Shown here: in pieces, positions 27,729 to 36,721 of the stretch | Layout of the letters: each line of letters opens with the position of its first letter | Numbering within the stretch: the stretch's first letter is position 1 | Assembly: GCF_005519465.1 (NCBI RefSeq) | Contig: NZ_CP027858.1 | Location: 620,001 to 684,000, forward strand | Length of the DNA: 64,000 nucleotides | Source: Streptomyces clavuligerus | GTDB lineage: Bacteria > Actinomycetota > Actinomycetes > Streptomycetales > Streptomycetaceae | Reading direction: 5' to 3' | Position numbers and translations under genes: made by a program | The notes under the pieces: generated by a model | The model's input: the letters and a program-made list of their open reading frames with translations, nothing else | Database searches by the model: none | Told to the model about the DNA's origin: nothing

Positions 27729-28802
27729 ATGGATCTTCCGGTGATGCCGCCCGTGAAACCGATGCTCGCGAAGGCGGTGAAGACGATCCCGCCCGGGATG
27801 CAGTACGAGGCCAAATGGGACGGGTTCCGGGCGATCGTGCACCGCGACGGGGCCGAGGTGGTGCTCGGATCGCGCACCGGCAAGCCGCTGACGCGGTACT
27901 TCCCCGAGCTGGTCGCCCAGGTGGCCGAGCAGTTGCCGCCGCGCTGTGTGGTGGACGGGGAGATCGTGGTCGTGCACGGGGGGCGGCTCGACTTCGACCG
28001 GCTGAGCGAACGCATCCATCCGGCGGCCTCCCGGGTGCGCACGCTGGCGGAGCGGACCCCGGCGAGCCTGGTCGCCTTCGATCTGCTGGCGCTGGACGAC
28101 CGCTCACTGCTCGACGTGCCGCTCGTGGAGCGGCGGGCCCTGCTCACCGAAGTGCTGGCCGGGGCCCGGCCCCCGGTCCACCTGGCGCCCGCGACCACCG
28201 ACCGGGAGCTGGCCGCGCGCTGGTTCGAGCAGTACGAGGGGGCGGGCCTGGACGGGATCGTGGCCAAGCCGCTGGAGCTGCCGTACCGCCCGGACGCCCG
28301 GCTGATGTTCAAGATCAAGCATGAGCGGACGGCGGATGTGGTGGTGGCCGGATACCGCTTCCACCGCAGTGGGCCCGTCCTCGGGTCGCTGCTGCTCGGG
28401 CTCCACGACGACACCGGGGTGCTCCAGCATGTGGGCGTGTGCGCGGCCTTCCCGATGAAGCGGCGGGCGGAGCTGATCGAGGAGCTGGCGCCGCTGGTGA
28501 TGGAGGTGCCGGACGGCCATCCGTGGGCCGCGTGGGCCGAGGAGGGCGCGCACGCCGGGGCGCGGCTGCCGGGGGCGCCGAGCCGCTGGACGGGGAAGAA
28601 GGACCTGTCCTGGGTGCCGCTGCGGCCGGAGCGGGTGGTGGAGGTGGCGTACGACCACATGGAGGGGGACCGCTTCCGGCACACCGCGCAGTTCCGGCGG
28701 TGGCGGCCGGACCGGGTTCCCGAGGAGTGCACCTACGCGCAGTTGGAGACGCCGGTGCGGTACGACCTGGCGGAGGTGCTGGCGGGGCCGCCGTCGGGGT
28801 GA
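27729..28802 (+). CDS. ATP-dependent DNA ligase (LigD ligase-domain type)
   Basis: A 357-residue ATP-dependent DNA ligase. The adenylated lysine is Lys29 in YEAKWDGFR, motif III is LVAFDLL, motif IV is GLDGIVAKPLE and motif V is MFKIKHERTADVVV. The OB-fold domain follows to the end. It is the size of the ligase module of LigD and should seal nicks or blunt breaks in end joining. ATG 27729 has almost no leader sequence and no ribosome site, and could be leaderless. The divergent polymerase gene shares the 53-base promoter region, so both parts of a split LigD are likely expressed together. Confidence 0.93.
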   Translation: MDLPVMPPVKPMLAKAVKTIPPGMQYEAKWDGFRAIVHRDGAEVVLGSRTGKPLTRYFPELVAQVAEQLPPRCVVDGEIVVVHGGRLDFDRLSERIHPAASRVRTLAERTPASLVAFDLLALDDRSLLDVPLVERRALLTEVLAGARPPVHLAPATTDRELAARWFEQYEGAGLDGIVAKPLELPYRPDARLMFKIKHERTADVVVAGYRFHRSGPVLGSLLLGLHDDTGVLQHVGVCAAFPMKRRAELIEELAPLVMEVPDGHPWAAWAEEGAHAGARLPGAPSRWTGKKDLSWVPLRPERVVEVAYDHMEGDRFRHTAQFRRWRPDRVPEECTYAQLETPVRYDLAEVLAGPPSG

Positions 28803-29220
28803 CCCGCGCCGGGCCGCGCGGTCGGCGGCCGTCGCGGCCGGGGAACGGGGCCGGGCAACGGCGGGTGGCCGGGGTCCGGCAGGCGGGCGGGGCGCGCCGG
28901 GGGCGGCGAGCGGTGAACGACCGGGAACGGCGGGGCGGCCGGGGAACGGGGCCCTGCTCCGGCCGCGCCGCCGCGCCATCGAGGGGGTGGCGGGCTATGA
29001 CCGTCGGGGCCCGCTCCGGCCTGGCCCCCGCGCCGTGGAGGGGGTGGCGGGCCATGACGGCCGGGGCTCCGGCGGGTGGTCGGCCGGGACGGGAGCCGGC
29101 CGAGGCGTGGCCCGGGTCAGTGGTCCGGAGGCCGAGCCCCACCCTGCCGGCCTGTGCATCGAGGGCGAATCGGGCTTCTCGACCATGGACGCGATCTGTG
29201 GACGCGATCCATTTGGCGCA
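28803..29220. other. Intergenic region with 57-bp imperfect repeats, no gene
   Basis: This 418-base gap between convergent genes contains about two copies of a 57-base unit (about 28942-28998 and 28999-29056). The shared core is GAGGGGGTGGCGGGC(T/C)ATGAC, at 28981 and 29038. Frames here lack ribosome sites and known domains. No clear terminator hairpin was picked out. Confidence 0.5.
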
Positions 29221-30111
29221 TCAGGCGTTCCCGCCGAAGGTGTCGATGCCGGAGATCCGCCAGCCGCCGTCGCCCCGGACGGCGTCCAGCGCGAGCATCG
29301 CGGCGGCGGACGCGGTGCGGCTGCGGCCCTTCCCTGCGGTGGCGCTGGTGCTGTTCTGGTCGGCGAAGACGAGGACCCGTGCCCGGTCGCCGTCGACGCG
29401 CTCCACCCCGCTGTGGGTGACCGTGGTGGTGAGGACGAGTTTCTGCCGGGGCCCCTCGGCCCGTACGGTGTCCAGCAGCTCCCGGTGCCGGGCCACCGCG
29501 CGGCCGGTGAGGTGTTCCCGTACCGCGCGGTCCAGCCGTTCCGGGTCGGTGAAGTCGTACGAGAAGACCGACTCGACCGCGCGGGTGATCCGGCCCTTCA
29601 GCTCGCTGGTCCGGCCGACGTCCACGAGCGCCGTGTTCCGGGTGGCGGGCTCCGCGCGGACGGCGTCCGCGCGGGACCCGGCGTACGCGGCGAAGCCGCC
29701 GAGCAGGACGGTCAGCGCGCCGAGGACGGCAACGCCCCGGCTGCCCCCGGCCCCCCGCCCGAGGAGCCCGCGCCGCCGGGACCTCCCGGCTGTTTCCGGG
29801 CCCGCCGGGTACGGGGTCTCCGTTTCCGGATCAGCCGGAGCCGGGGCGACCGCCCCCCGGGGCACGGAGTCCGGCGCCGCCGCGTCCCGGGCCGTTCCCC
29901 CGTGGTGGACGACCGGACCGGCCGACGGATCCGGCGCCGCCGGAGCGTCCCGCCCCGCGCCCGCCGGGTCCGGGATTCCCGTTTCCGGGGCGGCCCCGTC
30001 ACGGCGGCCGGCCGGGGCGGGCGCGGGCCCCGGGGCCGGTGGCGGGGCGGTCTCCGCGCCGGAGGCGGTGCGGCGGCGGTGGCGGTTGAGGAGGTGGCGC
30101 GTGGTGGACAT
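29221..30111 (-). CDS. Mce-associated membrane protein (Mas) 4
   Basis: A 296-residue protein with a long Pro/Ala/Gly-rich cytoplasmic N-terminus (about 1-120), one transmembrane helix (GVAVLGALTVLLGGFAAYAG, about 125-144) and an extracytoplasmic domain of about 150 residues. That domain has the Mas pattern: Arg-Asn-x-Ala near the helix, a VFSYDFTDPERL segment, and LVLTTTVTHSGVERVDGDRARVLVFADQ. Mas proteins co-occur with Mce operons and are thought to stabilise the complex. The gene is last in the run; a ribosome site AAAGGAACC precedes ATG 30111. The assignment rests on context plus the conserved C-terminal domain. Confidence 0.82.
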   Translation of the reverse strand: MSTTRHLLNRHRRRTASGAETAPPPAPGPAPAPAGRRDGAAPETGIPDPAGAGRDAPAAPDPSAGPVVHHGGTARDAAAPDSVPRGAVAPAPADPETETPYPAGPETAGRSRRRGLLGRGAGGSRGVAVLGALTVLLGGFAAYAGSRADAVRAEPATRNTALVDVGRTSELKGRITRAVESVFSYDFTDPERLDRAVREHLTGRAVARHRELLDTVRAEGPRQKLVLTTTVTHSGVERVDGDRARVLVFADQNSTSATAGKGRSRTASAAAMLALDAVRGDGGWRISGIDTFGGNA

Positions 30112-30153
30112 ACGGGTGGCGGTTCCTTTCGGGGGCGCGGGGCGGGGGCGGGG

Positions 30154-30684
30154 TCAGTCGGTCGGCGCCGCGCCGACGGTGGGCTGTCCGAGGGCGCTGA
30201 GCTTCCACCCCTCGGGGGTCCGGGTCAGCTCGCCCAGCATCCGGCTCTCCTTGCGCACGGGCTCCGTCTTCGGCGCCGTCACCGTGATCCGCAGCGCGAC
30301 CAGGACACTCGCCCGGCCCGCCCGGTCGTCCAGCTCGGTCACCGCCCCGGAGACGACCTCCGCGCTGCTGACGGTCCGCGCCCGCTGGATCTGCCGCTCG
30401 AACTCCCCCCGGCCGTCGGTGAGCTGCTTCCGCAGCTCACCGGTGGCGGAGTCCTCCCAGGTGTCGAGCCCCCGGGCGAGGTCGCGGTGGTCCAGGGTGT
30501 TGAGGTTGAGGATCGCCTGCTCCCCCGCGGCCAGCGCCCGGTCCCGCTCGGCGGCGAAGGCCGCCCCGTCGTCGTGGGCCGCCGCGTACCAGTCCCAGCC
30601 GTTCCAGCCCGCCCATCCGGCGGCGCCGACGGTGAGCGCGAGCGCCGCCGCCAGAAGCGGATTGAACCTGCTGCGTGGTGCCAT
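30154..30684 (-). CDS. Mce-associated membrane protein (Mas) 3
   Basis: A 176-residue protein with a single N-terminal anchor (about 10-30, rich in Ala, Gly and Trp) and an extracytoplasmic domain ending in a beta-rich GELTRTPEGWKLSALGQ segment. The ending resembles that of the first Mas protein (LARTPDGWKVESLD). ATG 30684 follows GGGGAGAAAGGGA. A 75-base gap separates it from the previous gene, the widest gap among the Mas genes, but no terminator is seen there. It probably packs against the Mce hexamer in the membrane; this is inferred from genomic context. Confidence 0.78.
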   Translation of the reverse strand: MAPRSRFNPLLAAALALTVGAAGWAGWNGWDWYAAAHDDGAAFAAERDRALAAGEQAILNLNTLDHRDLARGLDTWEDSATGELRKQLTDGRGEFERQIQRARTVSSAEVVSGAVTELDDRAGRASVLVALRITVTAPKTEPVRKESRMLGELTRTPEGWKLSALGQPTVGAAPTD

Positions 30685-30759
30685 GGTGTCCCTTTCTCCC
30701 CCTGCCGGGGTGGTGCGCCTCCCGCGTGGTGCGGGGGCCGTTCGGGGCCTCGCCTCCCG

Positions 30760-31431
30760 CTAGCGGGAGGCGAGGCCGGTGATCAGCCAGCGTCCGTCGT
30801 ACCGTTCGGCGGTGACGGTGAGCTGGGCGGCGGTGGTGACGGGCGCCCGGCCGGGGCGCCGCGCCACCTGGTCCAGGAAGACGAGCACCTCGGCCGTGCG
30901 GTCGGTGAGCCGGGTGACACCGGTCCGTACGACATGGGTGGTGAGGCTCAGCCGCTGCGCCGCGGCCTCCTTCTCGACCTGGGTGAACAGTTCCGTGTAC
31001 TGCCGCCGGGCCTTCCCCGCGAGCAGCCGTCCCGCCGCCCGGCGGGTGGCCCCGACGCCGTCGGGTGTGTACGAGAGGACCTGGACGAGGCTGTCGCCGA
31101 CGGCGTCGGCCACGTGATCGGTGGCGGCGGTGTCGGTGAGGGCCTGATTGCGGGCGGCGGGCGTGTCCCGGAGGCTGTCCGTCCGCATCAGCAGGACGGT
31201 GCCGGTGAGGAGGAGGACGAGGACGGCGCAGACGGTGACGGGGGTGCGCCACCTGGGCCCGGCGGCACGCCCCGGACCGTCGGGGCCATCGGGTCCGTCG
31301 GGGGCGGCACCGGAAGGCCCGGAGGGATCGGCGGGGCCAAAGGCGTCGGAAGGGGCCGACGGACCGGAAGGGCCGGAGGCGTCGGGGAGGGCGGGGTCCG
31401 CCGTGTTCCGCTGCCGGGTGTCGCCGCTCAC
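30760..31431 (-). CDS. Mce-associated membrane protein (Mas) 2
   Basis: A 223-residue protein with a 60-residue cytoplasmic Ser/Gly/Pro/Asp-rich N-terminus, one transmembrane helix (TVCAVLVLLLTGTVLLM, about 66-82) and a Mas-type domain. The domain shows AARNQALTD after the helix, VQVLSYTPDGVG, LSLTTHVVRTGVTRL and AEVLVFLDQ. These are the same landmarks as in the gene at 29221-30111, so the two are paralogues. The GTG start at 31431 overlaps the preceding stop by GTGA, showing translational coupling. The role is in Mce complex assembly or stability, by family. Confidence 0.83.
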   Translation of the reverse strand: MSGDTRQRNTADPALPDASGPSGPSAPSDAFGPADPSGPSGAAPDGPDGPDGPGRAAGPRWRTPVTVCAVLVLLLTGTVLLMRTDSLRDTPAARNQALTDTAATDHVADAVGDSLVQVLSYTPDGVGATRRAAGRLLAGKARRQYTELFTQVEKEAAAQRLSLTTHVVRTGVTRLTDRTAEVLVFLDQVARRPGRAPVTTAAQLTVTAERYDGRWLITGLASR

Positions 31432-31985
31432 GCGTCACCGACCGGTACCGCGTCCAGGGACTCCACCTTCCAGCCGTCCGGGGTGCGGGCGAGCGTCGCC
31501 TCCAGCCGTTTGCGCTCACCGGCCGCCGCCCCGGCCCGCGCGCCGCCCGCGTCGGCCGGGTCCACCCGGACGGTCGCGATCAGGGTCGCGGTCCCGGCGC
31601 GGGTGTCGAGCGCGGTGAGGGCGGCGGCGGTCACGGTGGCCCGGGTCCCCGGTCCCGGCTTCGGGCGCGGGGCGCGCCGCAGCTCCTCGTGGAGCGGCCC
31701 GGTGGCGGCGTCGAGCCAGCGGCTCCGGGTGCCCCCGGGGTCCCGGGCGTCCGTCCCGACGAGCACGGCGAGCCGGGTCCGGCCGTCGGCGAGCGCGGCG
31801 TCCCGGGCGCGGGCGTGGGCGAGTGACGCGTCGCCCCGGGCGCGGACGTGGTCCCGGGCGGCGACGGCGCAGAAGAGCAGGGCGAGGGCGAGCGCGCCCC
31901 CGGCGACGACGGACCGGCGGTTCAGGGCCCGGCGATGCGCAGTCCGGTGATGCGCAGTCCGGCGGTTCACGGCCCGGCGGTTCAT
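31428..31985 (-). CDS. Mce-associated membrane protein (Mas) 1
   Basis: A 185-residue protein with an Arg/His-rich N-terminus (repeated NRR/HRR units), one membrane helix (about 26-42) and an extracytoplasmic domain ending in RTPDGWKVESLD. The ATGA overlap with the last mce gene puts it directly in the same translational unit. The basic N-terminal repeat (NRRAVNRRTAHHRTAHRRALNRR-like, about 2-24) suggests small tandem duplications in the DNA. Mas function is inferred from position and from the shared topology with the next three genes. Confidence 0.78.
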   Translation of the reverse strand: MNRRAVNRRTAHHRTAHRRALNRRSVVAGGALALALLFCAVAARDHVRARGDASLAHARARDAALADGRTRLAVLVGTDARDPGGTRSRWLDAATGPLHEELRRAPRPKPGPGTRATVTAAALTALDTRAGTATLIATVRVDPADAGGARAGAAAGERKRLEATLARTPDGWKVESLDAVPVGDA

Positions 31986-33211
31986 CGGCGGCCCTCCCCG
32001 GCCGCCGCGCCGACCGGCCCGAGCAGTCCCGCGAGCCCGTCCGGCCCCCGTTCGACGGAGGGCAGGTCCAGCGGCCCCGGGACCACCGGGCGCGGCACGG
32101 GACCGCCCCGGGGCACGTTGGCGCTGCCCCGTACGTTGACACCGGTACGGGGGTGCTCGGCGCACCGGGCGGCGGTGTTGGCCCGGCGGGGCGGCGAGGT
32201 GTCATCGCCGGGGCGTTCCACCGTGCCCTCGTACCCCTTCTCGCAGGGCAGGGGGGCGAAGAAGGTCAGGGACATCCCGACCCGGCCCTCCCTCCGGTTG
32301 ACGGCGGTGGCTCCGGCGGCGGTCAGCGGGGGGAGTTTGACGAGCAGTTCCTCCAGGCCGCGCTGGCGGGTGACGGCGATCTGCGCCGGGCTGAGCAGAT
32401 TGGCGATCACCACGCCGAGTCCGGGTTCGAGGTCGTCGAGGAGGCCGCCGAGCTGCCCGGCGGCCTCGGGCGCCGCCGCGAGCAGGCGCCGCAGATCGCG
32501 GTCGGACGCCTTGAGTTCGGCGCCGAGTTCCCTGGCGCCGGTGGCGAAGGCCCGCAGCGAGGCGGCCTGTTCGGTCTGGGTGCGCAGCACGGTCTCGGCG
32601 TCGGCGATCAGCCGGGTGGTGACGGGCAGGGCCTTGTCGGCCGCGCGGATGAAGGCGTGCCCGCTGTCGATGAGGGCGCCCAGGTCGTCGCCGCGCCCGG
32701 CGAAGGCGGTGCCCAGCTCGTCGACGACGGTGCGCAGCGAGGCGAGGTCGACGGAGGTGGCGAGGTCGTCGATGCCGGTGAGCAGATCGGTGACGGGGGC
32801 GGGCACCCGGGTGTCGGCCCGGGCGATCACCGTGCCGTCACCGAGGTGGGGCCCGCCGGTGCCCCGGGGCCGCAGATCGATGTACTGCTCGCCGACGGCG
32901 GAGAGGTTGGCGACGACCGCTTCGAGGTCGGCGGGGATCGGCGGGGCGGACTTCTGGATGCGCAGCTCGGCCTCGACACCGTCGTCGGTGAGCCGCAGCG
33001 GGCCGACCCGGCCCACGGAGACACCCCGGTAGGTGACGTTGGAGTGGGTGAAAAGCCCGCCGGTGCGCTCCAGTTGGACCCGGACGACATAGTGGTCGCG
33101 GATGCCGATGTGATGGCCGAGGTCGGCGTAGCGGACCCCGACGAAGCCGAGCACCAGGACGGCGATGACGAGGAAGGCGAGGTTCTTCAGCCGGATGGCG
33201 GGGGTGATCAC
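31982..33211 (-). CDS. MceF-position Mce family protein
   Basis: A 409-residue Mce (MlaD-like) protein, sixth of six. One N-terminal helix (about 8-28) anchors it. The MCE domain (about 38-115) shows LFTHSNVTYRGVSVGRV and ends at GEQYIDLRP. The long helical region (about 120-290) forms the needle-like tunnel in Mce complexes; the tail is extended and Pro/Gly-rich. Mce hexamers carry lipids or sterols between the cell surface and the YrbE permease. The GTG start overlaps the previous stop (GTGA). The lettered position is assigned by gene order; this gene lacks a lipobox. Confidence 0.92.
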   Translation of the reverse strand: MITPAIRLKNLAFLVIAVLVLGFVGVRYADLGHHIGIRDHYVVRVQLERTGGLFTHSNVTYRGVSVGRVGPLRLTDDGVEAELRIQKSAPPIPADLEAVVANLSAVGEQYIDLRPRGTGGPHLGDGTVIARADTRVPAPVTDLLTGIDDLATSVDLASLRTVVDELGTAFAGRGDDLGALIDSGHAFIRAADKALPVTTRLIADAETVLRTQTEQAASLRAFATGARELGAELKASDRDLRRLLAAAPEAAGQLGGLLDDLEPGLGVVIANLLSPAQIAVTRQRGLEELLVKLPPLTAAGATAVNRREGRVGMSLTFFAPLPCEKGYEGTVERPGDDTSPPRRANTAARCAEHPRTGVNVRGSANVPRGGPVPRPVVPGPLDLPSVERGPDGLAGLLGPVGAAAGEGRR

Positions 33212-34401
33212 TGCTGCCTCCCCGGGGTCGAGGACACGGCCGGGAGCGGCAGGGGGGTCCTGGCCCGCCGCTCGTCCGGTCCGGCGGCGGTGGCCGGACG
33301 GGGCGGGGTGAGGGCCGGGATGACCTCGGTGCCGGGCGCGGCGGCCAGTCGGAGGTACGCGTTCAGATAGTCGCCCTTGATGCCCTTCAGCACCTCGTCG
33401 GTGAAGGGGTAGGTGAAGAGCACCTGGAGCGAGTCGGGCAGGGCGCGGCCGGAGTCGGCGAGCGCGGTGAGGACGGGGCCGAGGGCCTTGAGGTCGGCGA
33501 CGGTGTCGTCCTTGCTCCGTTCGACGGTGTCGACGGCGACGTCGGAGAGGGTGTCGAGGGCGCGGAGCATGGTGATCAGGGAGCCGCGCTGTTCGTCGAG
33601 GACCTTCAGACCGGGTGAGACCCCGGTGAGGACCCGGCCGATCTCGGTCTTGCGGGCGGCGAGGTTGGCGGCGAGCCGGTTGACCCCGTCGAGCGCGGCG
33701 GTGATGTTCTTCTTGTTGCGGTCGAGGCTGGTGACAAGGGTGTCGATGCGCCGGAGCACGGAGCGCACCCGGGGCTCCCGGCCGCCGATGGCCTGGTTCA
33801 GTTCGGTGGCGATGTTCTTGATCTGGTCGATGCCGCCGCCGTTGAGGAGGAGGGAGAGGGCGCCGAAGACCTCTTCGACCTCGGGGTTGCGGTTGGTGCG
33901 GGAGACGGGGATGGTGGCGCCGTCGCGCAGCCGCCCGGCGCCGCCGGACGCCGTGACGGGGGCGGCACCGGGACCGGCGCCGGTCAGCGGCTCCCCGGGT
34001 TCGCCCGGCCGCCCCGGGCTCCCGGTCGCCGGGGGCGGGGTGAGCTGGATGTACTTCTCGCCGAGCAGACTGGACTGTTCGAGCTGGGCCCAGGCGTCGG
34101 CGGGCAGCCGCACCGAGCCGTTGATCCGCAGGGTGACCCGGGCGGTCCAGTCCTCGCGGTCGAGCCGGATCCGGGTGACCCGGCCGACGGCGACGTCGTT
34201 GACCTTGACGGCCGACTGCGGCACCAGGCTCAGCACATCCGCGAACTCGGCGGTGACCTCGTACGGGTGGCTGCCGAGGTCGGCTCCGCCGGGCAGGGGC
34301 AGCCGGTCCAGGCCGGTGCCGCCGGGCAGCGCGGAGCAGCCGCTCAGGACGAGGGCCACGGTCAGGGCGAGGGCGAGGGCGGGGGCCGGGGCGCGCCTCA
34401 T
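33208..34401 (-). CDS. MceE-position Mce lipoprotein
   Basis: A 397-residue Mce protein with a lipoprotein signal: hydrophobic residues 8-20 and the lipobox LVLSGC with acylated Cys22. This matches LprK/MceE, the lipoprotein of mycobacterial Mce operons. The MCE domain (about 46-130) has SAVKVNDVAVGRV and LLGEKYIQL. A short Gly/Pro-rich insert (about 123-150) precedes the coiled helical region. ATG 34401 overlaps the previous stop by ATGA. It should be one of six subunits in the substrate-conducting hexamer, tethered by lipid rather than by a helix. Confidence 0.93.
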   Translation of the reverse strand: MRRAPAPALALALTVALVLSGCSALPGGTGLDRLPLPGGADLGSHPYEVTAEFADVLSLVPQSAVKVNDVAVGRVTRIRLDREDWTARVTLRINGSVRLPADAWAQLEQSSLLGEKYIQLTPPPATGSPGRPGEPGEPLTGAGPGAAPVTASGGAGRLRDGATIPVSRTNRNPEVEEVFGALSLLLNGGGIDQIKNIATELNQAIGGREPRVRSVLRRIDTLVTSLDRNKKNITAALDGVNRLAANLAARKTEIGRVLTGVSPGLKVLDEQRGSLITMLRALDTLSDVAVDTVERSKDDTVADLKALGPVLTALADSGRALPDSLQVLFTYPFTDEVLKGIKGDYLNAYLRLAAAPGTEVIPALTPPRPATAAGPDERRARTPLPLPAVSSTPGRQQ

Positions 34402-35600
34402 CGGGTGCCTCCCGGCCGGGTGCCCGCGGGGTCCGCGGCGCTGTCGTGGACGGGGCCGACGGCCGGCAGGGGCAGTCCGGGCGGCGGGGCGGCGGACCGG
34501 GAGCCGGACGCGGGGTCCCGCGCGGCGTCCTGGGGGCTCCGGGGGCTTCGGGGGGTGATCTCCCGGAGGTTCGCCCGGCCGTTGAGGGTGCGGTTCTCGC
34601 GGTCGTAGAGGTTGAGGGCGTTGCCGACGGCGACCGGGGCGACGTCCAAGGCCTCCGCGAGCGAGCGGCGCTGGTCGACCAGGGCCCGGGTGAGCGGGAC
34701 CAGGTCGTCGACGCTCTCCCTGAGTCCGTCCCGGTTCTCCTCGATGAAGCTCTTGACCAGGCGCAGCGCGGTCCCCAGCTCCCGCAGCGCGGCGGACAGG
34801 TTCTCCTTGTCGTCGGCGAGGAACCCGGTGACGGCGGCGAGCTGCCGTTCGGCCCGTACCACCGTGCGGTCGTTCCGCTGGAGCATGGCGGTGAAGGTCT
34901 GGAGGTGTTCCAGGGTGGTGAAGAGGTCGCCGCTGCTGCGGTCGAGGGTCCGGGCGGCCCGCGCGAACTGGTCGATGGAGTCGCCGATCGCCCGGCCGTT
35001 GCCGTCGAGGTTCTCGGCCCCGACCGCCAGGAGCCGGGTCAGGGCGCCGTCGGCGTTGGCGCCCTCGGGGCCGAGGGCGGTGGTGAGTTCGGTGAGGGAG
35101 GCGTAGAGCTGGTCGACCTCCATCGGCAGGGCGTTGCGTTCGGCGGGCAGTACCGCTCCGTCGGTCAGCCGGGGCCCCCCGGTGTAGGCGGGCGCGAGCT
35201 GGACATAGCGGTCGGCGACCACGCTGGGGGCGACGACGACGGCGTGGGCGTCGCGGGGGACCTCGATGCCGTCGTCGACCAGCAGGGTGACCCTGACCCG
35301 GTCTCCGACGGGTTCGACCGCGTCGACGGTGCCCGCCCGTACGCCCAGGATGCGGACGTCGGAGCCCTCGTAGACGCCGGTGGCCCGGGTGAAGTAGGCG
35401 GTGACGCGGGTGGCGCGGGCCTCGTCGAGGGCGATGGCCCCCCAGATCCCGGCGGCGGCGAGGACGGCGAGCGCGACGGCGATGGCGGGGACGCGGGAGC
35501 GGCCCGCGGGCCACCACCGCACCGGTTTGTCCGGTCGCTCCCGGACGGGCCGGGTCGTCAGCAGGATGTGTATCCGCCGCCGCAGCGGGGCGCGGGTCAT
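34398..35600 (-). CDS. MceD-position Mce family protein
   Basis: A 400-residue Mce protein with a basic cytoplasmic start, one membrane helix (about 36-56) and the MCE domain (about 63-145: YEGSDVRILGVRAGTVDAV, VVADRYVQLAP). A long helical region follows (about 160-340), then a Pro/Gly/Ser-rich tail. ATG 35600 overlaps the preceding stop by ATGA. The six Mce proteins differ in their tails, which in mycobacteria close the outer end of the tunnel. Family and operon position are secure; the cargo is unknown. Confidence 0.92.
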   Translation of the reverse strand: MTRAPLRRRIHILLTTRPVRERPDKPVRWWPAGRSRVPAIAVALAVLAAAGIWGAIALDEARATRVTAYFTRATGVYEGSDVRILGVRAGTVDAVEPVGDRVRVTLLVDDGIEVPRDAHAVVVAPSVVADRYVQLAPAYTGGPRLTDGAVLPAERNALPMEVDQLYASLTELTTALGPEGANADGALTRLLAVGAENLDGNGRAIGDSIDQFARAARTLDRSSGDLFTTLEHLQTFTAMLQRNDRTVVRAERQLAAVTGFLADDKENLSAALRELGTALRLVKSFIEENRDGLRESVDDLVPLTRALVDQRRSLAEALDVAPVAVGNALNLYDRENRTLNGRANLREITPRSPRSPQDAARDPASGSRSAAPPPGLPLPAVGPVHDSAADPAGTRPGGTR

Positions 35601-36721
35601 CGGGTGCCTCCCCGGGGTCCGGGCGTGGGGGCGCAGGGCCGGTCGGGGCTGCCGGGCGGCAGATAGTACTCGGGGGGCACGAGGCCGCAGACGTACACAT
35701 CGAGCCAGCGGCCGTTGCCGACGGCGTTGTTGACGAGCCGGTAGTAGGGACCGGCGAGGCGCAGCGCCTCCTCCAGGCTCTCCCGGTTGCGCACCAGGAC
35801 GGCGGTGACGTTGCGCAGCGAGGTGAGGGCGGGTTCGAGGTGTTCGCGGTTGTCGCGGACCACTCCGGAGAGTTCCTCGCCGAGGTCCCGGGTGCCGGTG
35901 AGCAGCCGGTGGATGGCGTCCCGGCGGGCGCGGATCTCGTCGAGCAGCAGGGTGCCGTCCTTGAGCAGGGTTTCGACGCTGTCCTCCTTGCCCGCGAGGG
36001 TGCGGGTGAGCCGTTTGCTCCGGGAGAGGAGTTCGGCGAGCCGGGTGTCGCGTTCGGCCACGCTCCGGGAGAGTGCGGCGAGTCCGGTGGCGGCGGGGCG
36101 GACGTTCGGGGCGGAGTTCTCGAAGGTGTCGGCGAGGGCGCGGAAGCTCGCAGCGAGCCGGTCGGTGTCGATCTCCCCGATGGTCTCGCCGAGTCCGGTG
36201 AACGCCTGGGTGACGTCGTACGGGGAGGTGGTGCGGCTGGTCGGGATGGGGGTGCCGGGGTCCTGGGTCCGGGCGCCGAGCGGGTCGACGGCCAGGTACT
36301 TCTCGCCGAGCAGGGTCTTGATGGCGATGGCCGCGGTGCTGGCGTCGCCGATCCAGAGGTCCCCGGCGCGGAAGCGGACCCGTACCACGCCCCGGTGGAG
36401 GGCGACGGAGGTCACCTCGCCGACCTTCACTCCGGCGACGCGGACCTCGTCGCCCTCGGTGAGCCCGGCCGCCTCGGTGAACTCGGCGGTGTAGGTGGTG
36501 CCGCCGCCGAGCGCGTCGACGTTGTAGGCGCCGACCCCGATGAGGGCGAGCAGCAGCAGCCCGGCGAGGCCGACGGCGACGGGGTTGCGCTCCCGCAGGG
36601 GCCGGCGCAGCCACGCGGGCAGCCGTACGGCCCGGGGGGCGGTGGCGGACCCCGCGAAGGGGTCGGGGGCCGGAGCGGCGCCGGATTCGGGGGTCCGGCC
36701 GGGTTCGGGGGCAGGGGTCAT
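35597..36721 (-). CDS. MceC-position Mce family protein
   Basis: A 374-residue Mce protein. A Pro/Ala-rich cytoplasmic N-terminus (about 1-45) is followed by a membrane helix (about 49-66) and the MCE domain (about 73-150: LTEGDEVRVAGVKVGEV, LLGEKYLAVDP). The helical region runs to about 340 and the tail contains conserved cysteines (VYVCGLVPPEYYLPPG, CAPT) that may form a disulfide. ATG 36721 was chosen because it overlaps the previous stop (ATGA); an in-frame ATG nine bases upstream is less likely. Confidence 0.92.
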   Translation of the reverse strand: MTPAPEPGRTPESGAAPAPDPFAGSATAPRAVRLPAWLRRPLRERNPVAVGLAGLLLLALIGVGAYNVDALGGGTTYTAEFTEAAGLTEGDEVRVAGVKVGEVTSVALHRGVVRVRFRAGDLWIGDASTAAIAIKTLLGEKYLAVDPLGARTQDPGTPIPTSRTTSPYDVTQAFTGLGETIGEIDTDRLAASFRALADTFENSAPNVRPAATGLAALSRSVAERDTRLAELLSRSKRLTRTLAGKEDSVETLLKDGTLLLDEIRARRDAIHRLLTGTRDLGEELSGVVRDNREHLEPALTSLRNVTAVLVRNRESLEEALRLAGPYYRLVNNAVGNGRWLDVYVCGLVPPEYYLPPGSPDRPCAPTPGPRGGTR

